Shown here one piece after another: positions 34,352 to 43,936 of a DNA stretch of 50,857 nucleotides. The notes under the pieces were generated by a model that saw nothing but the letters and a program-made list of their open reading frames with translations, did not search any database and was not told where the DNA came from. The stretch covers positions 1-50,857 of the forward strand of contig CACIYC010000009.1 of assembly GCA_902590775.1 (NCBI GenBank), given 5' to 3'. The translations under genes and the position numbers were made by a program. The stretch is from an uncultured Prochlorococcus sp. (GTDB taxonomy: Bacteria; Cyanobacteriota; Cyanobacteriia; PCC-6307; Cyanobiaceae). Position 1 is the stretch's first letter; each line of letters begins with the position of its first letter.

Positions 34352-35389
34352 ATGCTTTTTAGCCAAATAATAAAAGCACTTGAAGACGGTGAGTCTGGTG
34401 TTAAAAATTATGATGTTGCCAGTAATCCAGATATTACAGGAGCAGAATCTCTAGAAAAAGCAACATCTAGTCAAATAAGTTTTTTAGAAAAAGATAGTTA
34501 TCTACTAGACAAATTAAAGGATACAAATGCATCTGCTCTAATTATTCCAAGCCAAAATTGGTTGATAGAAGAATTAAACAAGAAGAATATTGCTTGGATA
34601 ATTGTAGAAAATCCAAGAATTGCTTTCTCAGAAATACTTTCTATGATTCACAAAAGACCAATAATAAATAAAGGAATTCATGAAACAGCTGTAATAGCGA
34701 GTAATGTAAAAATAGGAGAAGAAGTTTCTATAGGTGCACATGTTTGTATACAAGAAGGTACAATCATTGGAGAGAAAACTATTATCCACCCAGGTGTAAT
34801 TATTTATAATAATGTTGTTATTGGGAGCAATAACCAATTGCATGCAAATTGTGTTATTCATCCTGAAACTAAGATAGGAAATAATTGCATTATCAACTCA
34901 AATGCAGTTATAGGATCTGAGGGTTTTGGCTTTATTCCAACTAATAATGGATGGAAAAAAATGCCTCAAACAGGCAAAGTAATTATTGAAGATAAAGTAG
35001 AGATAGGATCATGCTCAACAATTGATCGGCCTGCTGTTGGGGAAACTTTTATAGGAGCTGGTACTAAAATTGATAATTTAATTCAAATAGGACATGGTGT
35101 TGAAATAGGAAAACATTGTGCGTTTGCTGCTCAAGTAGGCATAGCTGGCGGAGCAAAAATAGGAGAAGGGGTTATTCTTGCAGGACAAGTTGGAGTAGGC
35201 AATAGAGTAAAAGTAGGCTCTAAAGTAATAGCAAGCTCAAAATGTGGAATTCATGCTGATATAAATCCAGGTGAAGTTGTTAGCGGCTTCCCAGCTATTC
35301 CAAATAGGCTTTGGTTGAAATGTTCAGCAAATTTCAAAAAACTTCCAGAAATTGCTAAAGCGCTTAGGAAGCTAAATAGTTCTGTTTAA
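34352..35389 (+). CDS. lpxD: UDP-3-O-acylglucosamine N-acyltransferase
   Basis: Lipid A synthesis: transfers a 3-hydroxyacyl chain to UDP-3-O-acyl-glucosamine. 345 aa. The N-terminal uridine-binding part (1-100) is followed by a left-handed beta helix of hexapeptide repeats (e.g. 'VKIGEEVSIGAHVCIQEGT', 'IGNNCIINSNAVIGS') and the catalytic His in 'IQIGHGVEIGKHC'. The C-terminal helix 'NFKKLPEIAKALRKLN' is typical of LpxD and supports this over LpxA. 31 bases after proB. Confidence 0.94.
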   Translation: MLFSQIIKALEDGESGVKNYDVASNPDITGAESLEKATSSQISFLEKDSYLLDKLKDTNASALIIPSQNWLIEELNKKNIAWIIVENPRIAFSEILSMIHKRPIINKGIHETAVIASNVKIGEEVSIGAHVCIQEGTIIGEKTIIHPGVIIYNNVVIGSNNQLHANCVIHPETKIGNNCIINSNAVIGSEGFGFIPTNNGWKKMPQTGKVIIEDKVEIGSCSTIDRPAVGETFIGAGTKIDNLIQIGHGVEIGKHCAFAAQVGIAGGAKIGEGVILAGQVGVGNRVKVGSKVIASSKCGIHADINPGEVVSGFPAIPNRLWLKCSANFKKLPEIAKALRKLNSSV

Positions 35390-35428
35390 AATCAAATTAA
35401 TCAGATTTGTTCAAGAAATTAACATCCA

Positions 35429-36520
35429 ATGACTTCTCACAAAATAGTTCTCCTAGAAGGAGATGGCATAGGTCCTGAAATTACAAGCATTACAAGAAAG
35501 ATTCTTGAGCTTTTGTTTAAAAAACACAATATTCCTATAACTTTTGAAGAAAAAGCCTTTGGAGGAAAAGCAATTGAAAATTTTGGTAATCCACTTCCAG
35601 AGGAAACTCTAAATGCATGTAAAGAAAGTGATGCAGTTCTTTTGGCTGCAATTGGAGATACTAAATTTGATAATTTACCTCGAGAATCTAGACCAGAAAC
35701 AGGTTTATTAAAACTTAGATCAGAACTTAAATTATTCTCAAATATCAGACCAGTAAAGATAAGAGAAGCTCTGATTGAATCAAGCTCATTAAAAAAAGAA
35801 ATAGTAAAGAATGTAGACCTAACAGTAGTAAGAGAACTTACAGGTGGAATTTATTTTGGACAACCAAAAGGGAGAATTAATACAAAAGAAGGAGGAGAGA
35901 GAGCATTTAATACCATGACCTATACAAGTCATGAAATCGATAGAATTGCAGAGATAGCATTTGACCTAGCAAAAACTAGAAGGAAAAAAGTCTGTTCAAT
36001 AGATAAAGCAAATGTTCTTGATGTAAGTCAACTCTGGAGAGAAAGAGTTATAGAAATAGGGAGTAAATACAAAAACATAGAGTTGACCCATCAATATATA
36101 GATAATGCTGCGATGCAACTTGTTAGGAGTCCAAGTCAATTCGATGTGATACTAACTAGCAATCTTTTTGGTGACATTATCAGTGATGAAGCGGCAATGC
36201 TCACAGGATCTATTGGAATGCTTCCCTCAGCTTCATTAGGATCAGGCAATCCAGGTCTTTTTGAACCAGTTCATGGCTCAGCTCCTGACATAGCAGGAGA
36301 AGACAAAGCAAATCCAATTGCCATGATACTTTCTGCTGCAATGATGTTAAAAATTGCACTTAAAGAAGTTGAAGCTGCATTAGATCTAGAAACCGCTGTT
36401 GATAAAGCTCTTGCAAAAGGTTTTAGAACAATTGACTTAATAAGTCATCCATCACATAAACCTTGCGGATGCAATGAGATGGGAGAGCGAGTCATTCAGG
36501 AATTAGAAGCTATTAAATAA
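35429..36520 (+). CDS. leuB: 3-isopropylmalate dehydrogenase
   Basis: Leucine biosynthesis, NAD-dependent oxidative decarboxylation of 3-isopropylmalate. 363 aa, normal length. Substrate Arg residues are in LLKLRSELKLFSNIRPVK and VVRELTGGIYFG; metal-binding Asp in LFGDIISDEAAMLTGSIGMLPSASLG; NAD-binding loop GLFEPVHGSAPDIAG...NPIA. ATG start. A short gap separates it from lpxD, and 85 bases from prk. Confidence 0.97.
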   Translation: MTSHKIVLLEGDGIGPEITSITRKILELLFKKHNIPITFEEKAFGGKAIENFGNPLPEETLNACKESDAVLLAAIGDTKFDNLPRESRPETGLLKLRSELKLFSNIRPVKIREALIESSSLKKEIVKNVDLTVVRELTGGIYFGQPKGRINTKEGGERAFNTMTYTSHEIDRIAEIAFDLAKTRRKKVCSIDKANVLDVSQLWRERVIEIGSKYKNIELTHQYIDNAAMQLVRSPSQFDVILTSNLFGDIISDEAAMLTGSIGMLPSASLGSGNPGLFEPVHGSAPDIAGEDKANPIAMILSAAMMLKIALKEVEAALDLETAVDKALAKGFRTIDLISHPSHKPCGCNEMGERVIQELEAIK

Positions 36521-36605
36521 ATAACAACATTAAGAAACTAACTAAATTAAGCAAATAGTCACACATTGACCTGCGAAAATCTATAAGTAATTTTCAAACT
36601 AGTAG

Positions 36606-37508
36606 ATGTCGAAGCGTCATCCAGTAGTAGCTGTTACAGGTTCTTCAGGAGCTGGAACAAGTACAGTTAAAAGAGCGTTCGAGCATATTTTCGCTCGGGA
36701 AGAAATAATTCCTGCTGTTGTAGAAGGCGATAGTTACCATCGCTTTGAAAGAAGTCCAATGAAGCAGGCTATGGCCGATGCTTTATCAAAGGGAGAGAAT
36801 TTTTCCCATTTTGGACCTGAAGCTAATTTATTCGACAAACTTGAAGAGCTTTTTAAAACCTATGGTGAGACAGGAGGCGGGAACAAAAGATATTATCTGC
36901 ATAGTCAAGAAGAAGCTGAGGAACATAATTCAAGACTTGGAACAAATCTTGGTCCAGGACAATTCACGCCTTGGGAAGAAATCCCAATAGGAACAGATGT
37001 ACTTTTCTATGAAGGCCTTCATGGAGGCGTAGTTGGGGAAAATTATGATGTAGCAAAACATGCTGATTTACTAGTAGGGGTTGTCCCAATTACTAATCTT
37101 GAATGGATCCAAAAAATTCATCGAGACAATGCAGAAAGAGGTTACTCAGCAGAGACAATTGTTGAAACAATGCTAAGAAGAATGCCTGACTATATAAATC
37201 ATATATGCCCACAATTTAGTCGTACTGATATTAACTTTCAAAGAGTACCTACTATAGACACCTCAAATCCATTTATATGTAGAAATATACCTACTCCAGA
37301 TGAAAGTTTTGTAATAATTCATTTCCGCAAAGGAGCAAGAGAGAAATGGGGAATTGATTTCCAATATCTACTAGGAATGATAAATGACTCATTCATGTCA
37401 AGTCCTACAAGCATTGTTGTAAATGGTGGAAAAATGGGATTTGCTATGGAACTAATACTAACTCCTATAATTCATCGTATGATCGAAGAAAAGAAATCCA
37501 GACAATAA
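36606..37508 (+). CDS. prk: Phosphoribulokinase (proteobacterial-type class I)
   Basis: Calvin cycle: ribulose-5-phosphate plus ATP gives RuBP. 300 aa. P-loop GSSGAGTST (12-20), 'VEGDSYHRFER' with catalytic Asp, 'FYEGLHGG' Walker B-like strand. Its length and the opening MSKRHPVVAVTGSSG match the class I enzymes of proteobacteria rather than the ~330-aa plant/beta-cyanobacterial class II, which fits alpha-cyanobacterial carbon fixation. The usual redox-regulatory Cys pair near the P-loop of class II is absent. ATG start. Confidence 0.95.
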   Translation: MSKRHPVVAVTGSSGAGTSTVKRAFEHIFAREEIIPAVVEGDSYHRFERSPMKQAMADALSKGENFSHFGPEANLFDKLEELFKTYGETGGGNKRYYLHSQEEAEEHNSRLGTNLGPGQFTPWEEIPIGTDVLFYEGLHGGVVGENYDVAKHADLLVGVVPITNLEWIQKIHRDNAERGYSAETIVETMLRRMPDYINHICPQFSRTDINFQRVPTIDTSNPFICRNIPTPDESFVIIHFRKGAREKWGIDFQYLLGMINDSFMSSPTSIVVNGGKMGFAMELILTPIIHRMIEEKKSRQ

Positions 37509-37561
37509 ATAAATTTAAAATATTAATCTACAGGGTTTACAGCTCAAATATACTATGAGAC

Positions 37562-38107
37562 TTGAATAATACTATAATTGCAATTCATGGTTTACTATAT
37601 TTATATTCTATATACAATAATTTAAACTATATAGAGATAAGTTTAGCGCCTCAAGCACATTTAATATTAACTATATTATTAATAAAAATATCAATTAAAG
37701 ATATATATCATATGAAGATTGATAGCAATCTCATTAGATTTGGAATTATTATTATTATCTTTTTTCTTTTCCTTTGTCGCAAGGAAATAGACAATAGTTT
37801 AATTCTTAATCATTTAACAGCAAGTATATCAGCTTATTTTCTCTTAAAATGGCTCACAATCTTATTAGAGAAATTCACAAGAAAAACATTACTTGGCTTT
37901 GGAGATGCAGAGCTGGCCTCCCTAGGAGGGGCCTGGCTAGGTATAGAAGGAGTACTTATGGGTATGTCTATTGCATTTTTATCAGCAGGTATTTTTGCAG
38001 GTGTTGCTAAAATTATTGGGAAGTTAAAACCATGGGAACCTTATCCTTTTGCACCTTTTATTTGTTTTGCTTTAGAAATCATTTGGATTTTTGGAAAATT
38101 TTTCTAG
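37562..38107 (+). CDS. Prepilin peptidase-like protein (A24 family), peptidase domain only
   Basis: 181 aa, about six membrane spans. Two catalytic Asp: D47 in IKDIYHMKI and D115 in GFGDAEL (GxGD motif). PFAPFI at the end is conserved. The N-terminal Cys-rich methyltransferase domain of PilD is missing, giving the short form seen in CpaA/TadV and some cyanobacteria. It could process type IV pilin-like leader peptides. TTG start 37562; no ATG fits. No pilin genes are nearby. Confidence 0.82.
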   Translation: MNNTIIAIHGLLYLYSIYNNLNYIEISLAPQAHLILTILLIKISIKDIYHMKIDSNLIRFGIIIIIFFLFLCRKEIDNSLILNHLTASISAYFLLKWLTILLEKFTRKTLLGFGDAELASLGGAWLGIEGVLMGMSIAFLSAGIFAGVAKIIGKLKPWEPYPFAPFICFALEIIWIFGKFF

Positions 38108-38163
38108 TTTGTTGATACTTTTGTAGGATGATTAATTAAAAAGAGCTAAAAAGCTTTAAGCCT

Positions 38164-39033
38164 GTGTCTCTATTCGATTGGTTTGCAGCTAGAAGAAAAG
38201 ATCAGTTTGTTGGAAAAGTAATCCAAGAAACTGAAGAAGGTGATGGTTTATGGGGCAAATGTCCTGAATGTAATCAAGTTGTATACAGAAAAGATCTTTT
38301 ATCAAACGCTAATGTTTGCAGCAATTGTGGGCATCACAACCGCATTAATTGCGAAGAAAGAATCAAGCTCTTAGTAGACAAAGACAGCTTTTCTCCTCTA
38401 GACACCCAATTATCTCCGGTTGACCCTTTAGGTTTTAAGGACAGAAGAGCATATGCTGATCGATTGAGAGAAAGCCAAGTCAGTACTGGCATGAAAGATG
38501 GAGTTATAACAGGCATTTGCAAAGTAGAAGAAATTTCTTTAGCAATAGGAGTTATGGACTTTAGATTTATGGGAGGATCCATGGGTTCAGTTGTCGGTGA
38601 GAAAATAACGCGCCTCATAGAAAAAGCGACATCTCAGAAACTTCCACTACTTATAGTTTGTGCATCTGGGGGTGCTCGCATGCAAGAAGGAATGTTAAGT
38701 CTTATGCAAATGGCAAAAATATCAGGAGCTCTTGAAAGGCATAGAGAATCAAACAATCTTTATATGCCACTGCTTACGCATCCAACAACGGGTGGTGTAA
38801 CTGCTAGTTTTGCAATGCTTGGAGACTTAATCATTGCAGAACCAAAAGCATTAATAGGCTTTGCTGGCAGAAGAGTAATAGAACAAACATTAAGAGAGAA
38901 ACTGCCTGAAAACTTTCAAACAGCTGAGTACCTTCTTGATCATGGATTTGTAGACAAGATCATACCCAGAACTAAACTTCGTACAACCCTAGGCAAATTA
39001 TTGAGACTTCACGGTTACAAAGAAAATAATTAA
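38164..39033 (+). CDS. accD: Acetyl-CoA carboxylase, carboxyltransferase beta subunit
   Basis: Fatty-acid synthesis; with AccA moves the carboxyl from biotin to acetyl-CoA. 289 aa. N-terminal zinc ribbon C33, C36, C52, C55. Crotonase-like core with '[13 protein letters not shown]', '[11 protein letters not shown]', '[17 protein letters not shown]' and '[13 protein letters not shown]'. GTG start, 56 bases after the prepilin-peptidase gene. Confidence 0.97.
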   Translation: MSLFDWFAARRKDQFVGKVIQETEEGDGLWGKCPECNQVVYRKDLLSNANVCSNCGHHNRINCEERIKLLVDKDSFSPLDTQLSPVDPLGFKDRRAYADRLRESQVSTGMKDGVITGICKVEEISLAIGVMDFRFMGGSMGSVVGEKITRLIEKATSQKLPLLIVCASGGARMQEGMLSLMQMAKISGALERHRESNNLYMPLLTHPTTGGVTASFAMLGDLIIAEPKALIGFAGRRVIEQTLREKLPENFQTAEYLLDHGFVDKIIPRTKLRTTLGKLLRLHGYKENN

Positions 39034-39045
39034 AACTTAAACTAA

Positions 39046-39306
39046 ATGAATAGATCAATGATTTCAAATACATTTTTCCTTACTAATATCATCCCACTTC
39101 AGAAGAAGAAGGGTAATGAATTAATAAAAATATCAATGAAAAATAATGGGAGAGAAACTTTTAAAAATAAAAATCAAATAATAATTATTAATAATATAAA
39201 TAATCATAGACATTTTAAAAAATCAGACTTTCTTATTAACAAAGATTGCTGTACTGAAAAGCATATAGATAGATCAAATAATGAACTAAATAAAATTAAG
39301 GAATAG
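39046..39306 (+). CDS. 86-aa Asn/Lys-rich hypothetical protein, doubtful
   Basis: Lies between accD and the Gfo/Idh gene with 12- and 2-base gaps, which favours a real cotranscribed gene. Its composition is dominated by Asn, Lys and Ile with repeated low-complexity runs (IIIINNINN), as expected of random AT-rich DNA. No domain, signal or motif seen beyond a CC pair. It may be a decayed gene. Confidence 0.35.
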   Translation: MNRSMISNTFFLTNIIPLQKKKGNELIKISMKNNGRETFKNKNQIIIINNINNHRHFKKSDFLINKDCCTEKHIDRSNNELNKIKE

Positions 39307-39308
39307 AT

Positions 39309-40415
39309 ATGGCATCAAAAACTAATGAAAACAAAGTTGGAGTTGCAATTGCAGGATTAGGTTTTGGTGAGAAGGTCCATTTACCAGCTTTACATAATAA
39401 TGAAATGTTCAAACCTATTGGATTATGGCATCCAAGAAAAGATCGCTTAAAAGAATCATGCAAAAAAAATAATTTAATTCCATATGACAATTGGGCATCT
39501 CTTCTAAATGATGAGCATATAAAAGGAATAATAATTGCTACACCTCCTGAACCTCGTTTTCAGCTTGCAATTGAAGCACTCCAATCAGGTAAACATCTTT
39601 TATTAGAAAAGCCTGTAGCAATAACAAGTGAACAAATAAGAAGCCTCCAATGTCTAGCAATTAAAAACAAACTTTCTGTCTGTGTTGATTTTGAATACAG
39701 AGCTGTTCCTATTTTCATGCAATTAAAAAGGATGCTAGATAACAATGTTATTGGGAATCTATGGTTAGTAAAACTTGATTGGTTAATGAGTAGTCGGGCC
39801 GATGAGAATAGACCATGGAATTGGTATTCTCAAAAAGAGAAAGGTGGTGGCGTTATAGGAGCTCTAGGAACTCATGCCTTTGATTTATTACATTGGCTAT
39901 TTGGTCAAACAAAATATGTAAGTGGTTATACTTCTACTTCTATAAAACAAAGAAATTGTCCTAAGAATAATGAACTTAAAGAAGTAACAAGTGAAGATAT
40001 TTGCTTGGCTCAACTAGAGCTTTCTAGTATTTTATCTAATACAAATATCCCAGCTCAAGTAACATTATCCTCTGTATCCAGACAAGGAAGAGGATGCTGG
40101 TTAGAAATATATGGAAGCAATGGAACTTTAATACTTGGTAGTGATAATCAAAAGGATTATATTCACGGTTTTAGTCTTTGGTTTGCAGAGAAGGGAAAAA
40201 CAATAATTCCCATAAAACCAGATAAGGATCTTATTTTTGATAAAACTTGGGAAGATGGAAGAGTTGCTCCAGTTTCAAGAATTCAAAATTGGTGGGGTCA
40301 TAGTATTCTCGGCAACACTCCAATAATACCTGGTCTAAATGAAGGTTTATCAAGTCAAATAGTTTGTGAAAAAATAATTAGTTCAAATTATTCAAAAATG
40401 AGTCTTTTTATATAA
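39309..40415 (+). CDS. Gfo/Idh/MocA family oxidoreductase
   Basis: 368 aa NAD(P)-dependent dehydrogenase. The N-terminal Rossmann fold starts 'VGVAIAGLGFGEKVHLPAL', with 'GIIIATPP' and the family motif EKP in 'HLLLEKPVA'. The C-terminal beta-sheet domain includes 'GGGVIGALGTHAFDLLHWLFG' with the catalytic-type His. Substrate (sugar, inositol or biliverdin-like) is not inferable. ATG start, 2 bases after the small doubtful gene. Confidence 0.88.
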   Translation: MASKTNENKVGVAIAGLGFGEKVHLPALHNNEMFKPIGLWHPRKDRLKESCKKNNLIPYDNWASLLNDEHIKGIIIATPPEPRFQLAIEALQSGKHLLLEKPVAITSEQIRSLQCLAIKNKLSVCVDFEYRAVPIFMQLKRMLDNNVIGNLWLVKLDWLMSSRADENRPWNWYSQKEKGGGVIGALGTHAFDLLHWLFGQTKYVSGYTSTSIKQRNCPKNNELKEVTSEDICLAQLELSSILSNTNIPAQVTLSSVSRQGRGCWLEIYGSNGTLILGSDNQKDYIHGFSLWFAEKGKTIIPIKPDKDLIFDKTWEDGRVAPVSRIQNWWGHSILGNTPIIPGLNEGLSSQIVCEKIISSNYSKMSLFI

Positions 40416-40552
40416 AACTGATTAATAAATGGCAAGGGATTGCAAATAACAAAAATGAACTGTCAATAGTGATTTTTTATACATAGGAAAGAAAACAAAA
40501 TATGTCTTTGAATGCGAATATCTGAAAAAATCTATTGGTTTTAATATTTAAG

Positions 40553-40574
40553 AAAAAAAAAAAAAAAAAAAAAA
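40553..40574 (+). repeat. 22-base poly-A tract at the class I aldolase start codon
   Basis: Twenty-two consecutive A residues, the last being the A of the aldolase ATG. By far the longest homopolymer I noticed in the window. It occupies the ribosome-binding region, so no Shine-Dalgarno sequence is possible there. Length variation would not change the downstream reading frame. Confidence 0.9.
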
Positions 40575-41641
40575 TGGCACTTGATTATTACAGGGAAGAG
40601 TTGAAAAAGACAGCTTCTTCACTCGCAAAGTCTGGCAAAGGAATACTAGCTGTAGATGAATCCACAAAAACAATTGGGAAAAGGCTTGCATCTATAAATG
40701 TTGAAAACACAGAAGAAAATAGAAAGGCTTATAGAGGTTTACTTTTTACAGCTCAAGGGCTTGGAGATTATATAAGCGGCGCAATTCTTTTCGAGGAGAC
40801 TCTCTTTCAGAATCATCCTGATGGAGAACAAATGGTTCAAAAGCTTAATAAGCTAGGAATAATTCCAGGTATCAAAGTTGACAAGGGTTTAAGACCTCTT
40901 TCAGGAGGCCACGATTTAGAAACCTTTTGTTCAGGATTAGATAATTTAGTTGATAGAGCTACTGAGTACTACAAACAAGGTGCGCGTTTCGCAAAATGGC
41001 GAGCCGTACTTCAAATTAAAGATGATATTTGTCCCTCGAAACTATCTATTAAAGAAAATGCATGGGGATTAGCTCGCTATGCACGATCTGTTCAAGAGTC
41101 TGGGCTTGTCCCCATAATTGAGCCTGAAATATTAATGGATGGGTCACATGGAATAAATAAAACCGCCGAAATCCAAGAAGAGGTTATTAAAGAAGTTTAT
41201 ATGGCATGCCAATTAAATGGCGTTTTCTTAGAAGGCACTCTTCTAAAACCATCTATGACAGTTCAAGGAGCAGATTGCGAAGAGAAAGCTGATCCTCAAA
41301 AGGTAGCCGAAATAACAATTAGAACAATGGAAAGGGCAGTACCTGCTTCTGTTCCTGGCATTGTTTTTCTCTCTGGTGGATTAAGTGAAGAAGCAGCCTC
41401 AATCTATTTAAATTTAATGAATAAGCTAGCAAGAAAAGCAAATTGGAATGTTGGTTTTTCTTATGGAAGAGCTTTGCAACACTCTTGTCTTAAAGCATGG
41501 AATGGAAATGACGTTACAGCTGCTCAAAAAGCACTCTTGGCCAGAGCGCAGGCAAACTCAGAAGCATCAAAAGGCTTATATAAAGCCGGTTCTCAGCCAT
41601 CCTCTGATGAAGCTTTGTTTGTAGCAGGGTACAAATATTGA
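40574..41641 (+). CDS. Fructose-bisphosphate aldolase class I
   Basis: Schiff-base aldolase for FBP cleavage or synthesis, metal-independent. 355 aa from ATG 40574 (MALDYYREEL). Eukaryote-like class I motifs: 'KGILAVDEST', 'GIKVDKGL' with an active-site Lys, 'RFAKWRAV' and 'LEGTLLKPSM' with the Schiff-base Lys, 'FLSGGLSEEAA'. An upstream in-frame TTG would read through the poly-A tract and is unlikely to be used. Followed by a strong terminator, so it is transcribed apart from the class II aldolase gene. Confidence 0.96.
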   Translation: MALDYYREELKKTASSLAKSGKGILAVDESTKTIGKRLASINVENTEENRKAYRGLLFTAQGLGDYISGAILFEETLFQNHPDGEQMVQKLNKLGIIPGIKVDKGLRPLSGGHDLETFCSGLDNLVDRATEYYKQGARFAKWRAVLQIKDDICPSKLSIKENAWGLARYARSVQESGLVPIIEPEILMDGSHGINKTAEIQEEVIKEVYMACQLNGVFLEGTLLKPSMTVQGADCEEKADPQKVAEITIRTMERAVPASVPGIVFLSGGLSEEAASIYLNLMNKLARKANWNVGFSYGRALQHSCLKAWNGNDVTAAQKALLARAQANSEASKGLYKAGSQPSSDEALFVAGYKY

Positions 41642-41728
41642 CATATTTTACTTATTTTTTAGGTAACTTTTACTCATAAAAGGTATTTTTGTCTCCAAAT
41701 TACGTGACATTTCATACCTCTATCTTCT

Positions 41729-41759
41729 AAAGTCCTGGTCCTTTGGCCTAGGACTTTTT
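41729..41759 (+). terminator. Terminator between the two aldolase genes
   Basis: Perfect 8-bp stem AAAGTCCT (41729-41736) with AGGACTTT (41750-41757), 13-base loop, T-run at the right. 88 bases after the class I stop. Confidence 0.85.
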
Positions 41760-41791
41760 CTCTAGGCTTAATTGACTTCACTGAGAAACCA

Positions 41792-42865
41792 ATGGCACTT
41801 GTTCCACTAAGACTCCTTCTAGATCATGCAGCCGAGAATGGCTATGGAATTCCAGCTTTTAATGTAAATAATCTGGAACAAGTTCAAGCAATCATGGAAG
41901 CCGCTTCAGAAACTGATAGCCCTGTAATTCTTCAAGCATCAAGAGGTGCTCGTAGCTATGCAGGAGAAATTTTCCTACGCCATTTAATTATTGCTGCTAC
42001 AGAAACATATCCAAACATTCCTGTTGTAATGCATCAGGATCATGGAAATGATCCTTCAACATGTTATTCAGCAGCTATCAATGGATTCACATCAGTAATG
42101 ATGGATGGTTCGTTAGAAGCTGATGCAAAAACTCCTGCTAGTTACGATTACAACGTAGATGTTACAAAAACAGTCGTTGACTTTGCACATTCAGTTGGGG
42201 TAAGCGTTGAAGGAGAACTTGGATGCCTTGGTTCTCTTGAGACTGGAAAGGGAGAAGCAGAAGACGGGCATGGTTTTGAAGGTGAGTTATCTAAAGATAT
42301 GTTGTTAACTGACCCTGCAGAAGCTGCTGATTTTGTTGCTAAAACAAAAGTTGATGCTTTAGCAATAGCCATTGGAACAAGTCATGGCGCCTATAAATTT
42401 ACAAGAAAACCAACTGGTGAGGTTTTAGCAATTAGTAGAATTGCTGAAATACATAAAGCAATTCCTAATACCCATTTAGTTATGCATGGCTCTAGTTCAG
42501 TTCCTCAAGAATGGCTAGAAATGATAAATAAATTTGGTGGTGAAATTCCAGAAACTTATGGAGTGCCTGTAGAGGAAATTCAAGAAGGTATTAGAAATGG
42601 AGTCAGAAAAGTAAATATTGATACAGATAATAGACTAGCTTTTACAGCTGCTGTAAGAGAGGCCGCACAAGCAGATCCAACCAATTTCGATCCAAGGCAT
42701 TTCAATAAACCTGCACGAAAATACATGAAACAAGTTTGCCTTGATCGTTATCAACAATTCTGGTGTGCTGGTCAAGCAAGTAAAATAAAACAAGAAAGCA
42801 TAAATTACTATGCTGATCTTTATTCAAAAGGGGCTTTAGATCCTAAGTCAGCTGTTGCAATATAG
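41792..42865 (+). CDS. Fructose/sedoheptulose-bisphosphate aldolase class II (Calvin subtype)
   Basis: Zinc-dependent aldolase for the Calvin cycle and gluconeogenesis. 357 aa. Metal-binding His in '[10 protein letters not shown]' and 'TSHGAYKF' plus '[10 protein letters not shown]'; phosphate-binding '[13 protein letters not shown]'. The Calvin subtype is indicated by length and by the '[25 protein letters not shown]' block. ATG start. Not homologous to the class I enzyme next door. Confidence 0.96.
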   Translation: MALVPLRLLLDHAAENGYGIPAFNVNNLEQVQAIMEAASETDSPVILQASRGARSYAGEIFLRHLIIAATETYPNIPVVMHQDHGNDPSTCYSAAINGFTSVMMDGSLEADAKTPASYDYNVDVTKTVVDFAHSVGVSVEGELGCLGSLETGKGEAEDGHGFEGELSKDMLLTDPAEAADFVAKTKVDALAIAIGTSHGAYKFTRKPTGEVLAISRIAEIHKAIPNTHLVMHGSSSVPQEWLEMINKFGGEIPETYGVPVEEIQEGIRNGVRKVNIDTDNRLAFTAAVREAAQADPTNFDPRHFNKPARKYMKQVCLDRYQQFWCAGQASKIKQESINYYADLYSKGALDPKSAVAI

Positions 42866-42881
42866 ATTAAAGAAATTAGAT

Positions 42882-42924
42882 AAAACAGGAAAATAAAATA
42901 ATTATATTTTCCTGTTTTTTTTTT
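42882..42924. terminator. Strong terminator between class II aldolase and purQ
   Basis: 14-bp perfect stem AAAACAGGAAAATA (42882-42895) with its complement at 42905-42918, then a T10 run. It lies between convergent genes and reaches the purQ stop codon, so it probably serves both strands. Confidence 0.9.
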
Positions 42925-43579
42925 AGGTAGATATCAAAGCCTTCAAAATAGATTTGCCATCAATTCCTCCAACTAGTTCATCACAAGCACGTTCAGGATG
43001 AGGCATCATACCGAGAACATTCCCTTTCTCATTAGTAATACCAGCTATATCATTTATAGATCCATTTGGATTATTGCAATATCTAATAGCTATTGAATCT
43101 TGATCCTCAAGTCTTTTAATTGTTTCTTCATCGCATTGAAAACGCCCTTCTCCATGGGCTATTGGCAACAAAAGTTTGTCCCCAAATTTATAATTTTCAA
43201 ACCATTCAGTTCTTTTACTAGAAACAATCAATGGAACAGTGTCGCATATAAAATGCAATTTATGATTTCTAGTCAATGCTCCTGGAAGCAAACCTAATTC
43301 AGTAAGTATTTGAAAACCATTACATATTCCAAGAACCTTGCCACCCTTATTAACAAAATCAAGCAAAGAAGAAAGAACAGGTGCAAAACGAGCGATAGCT
43401 CCACATCTAAGATAATCGCCATAACTAAAACCACCGGGCAAAACAACTGCATCTAGGCCATCTAGATCAGTAGATTCATGCCAAAGAAAACGTGAAGGGA
43501 TTCCTAGACAACCTTCTGTAGCCCAAAAAACATCTCTATCACAATTAGAACCAGGGAAAACAACAATACCGATAGTCAT
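42923..43579 (-). CDS. purQ: FGAM synthase, glutaminase subunit PurQ
   Basis: Purine synthesis: supplies ammonia to PurL. 218 aa class I glutamine amidotransferase. Catalytic Cys in '[11 protein letters not shown]', His-Glu in '[10 protein letters not shown]', plus '[17 protein letters not shown]'. ATG start, 27 bases after purS. purL is not in the window. Confidence 0.96.
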   Translation of the reverse strand: MTIGIVVFPGSNCDRDVFWATEGCLGIPSRFLWHESTDLDGLDAVVLPGGFSYGDYLRCGAIARFAPVLSSLLDFVNKGGKVLGICNGFQILTELGLLPGALTRNHKLHFICDTVPLIVSSKRTEWFENYKFGDKLLLPIAHGEGRFQCDEETIKRLEDQDSIAIRYCNNPNGSINDIAGITNEKGNVLGMMPHPERACDELVGGIDGKSILKALIST

Positions 43580-43606
43580 TTCATTAAAAAATCAAAGTTC
43601 AGTAAA

Positions 43607-43864
43607 TCAATCGAAAGGAAGAAATTCCAAATTCCAATCTTCAATAACCGGATTTGCTAAAAGCCTTTCGCTAAGAATTTCAACTTCTTGCTTGGCTTCT
43701 TCTAAATTATTTGCATCTATTTCTACATCAATAGACTTTCCAATTCGCAACTTAGTAAGTCCCTTTATACCTAGTTTAATTGCAGCTGATTTAGTTGCTT
43801 CGCCTGCAGGGTCTAAGACAGAAGGTCTAAGAGATACATTTATCCTGGCTCGAAAATTAGACAC
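43607..43864 (-). CDS. purS: FGAM synthase subunit PurS
   Basis: Small bridging subunit that joins PurQ to PurL. 85 aa with the typical 'VLDPAGEATKSAAIKLG' and 'IDVEIDANNLEEAKQEVEILSERLLANPVIEDW'. GTG start. A Fur/Zur-box-like palindrome lies 73 bases upstream. Confidence 0.95.
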   Translation of the reverse strand: MSNFRARINVSLRPSVLDPAGEATKSAAIKLGIKGLTKLRIGKSIDVEIDANNLEEAKQEVEILSERLLANPVIEDWNLEFLPFD

Positions 43865-43936
43865 TTTGTAGTAGGGAATTTCTAGAAAATAAACTCAGTA
43901 AAATGTTTCTGAGAATCAAAAGCAAGGTAAGACCTT

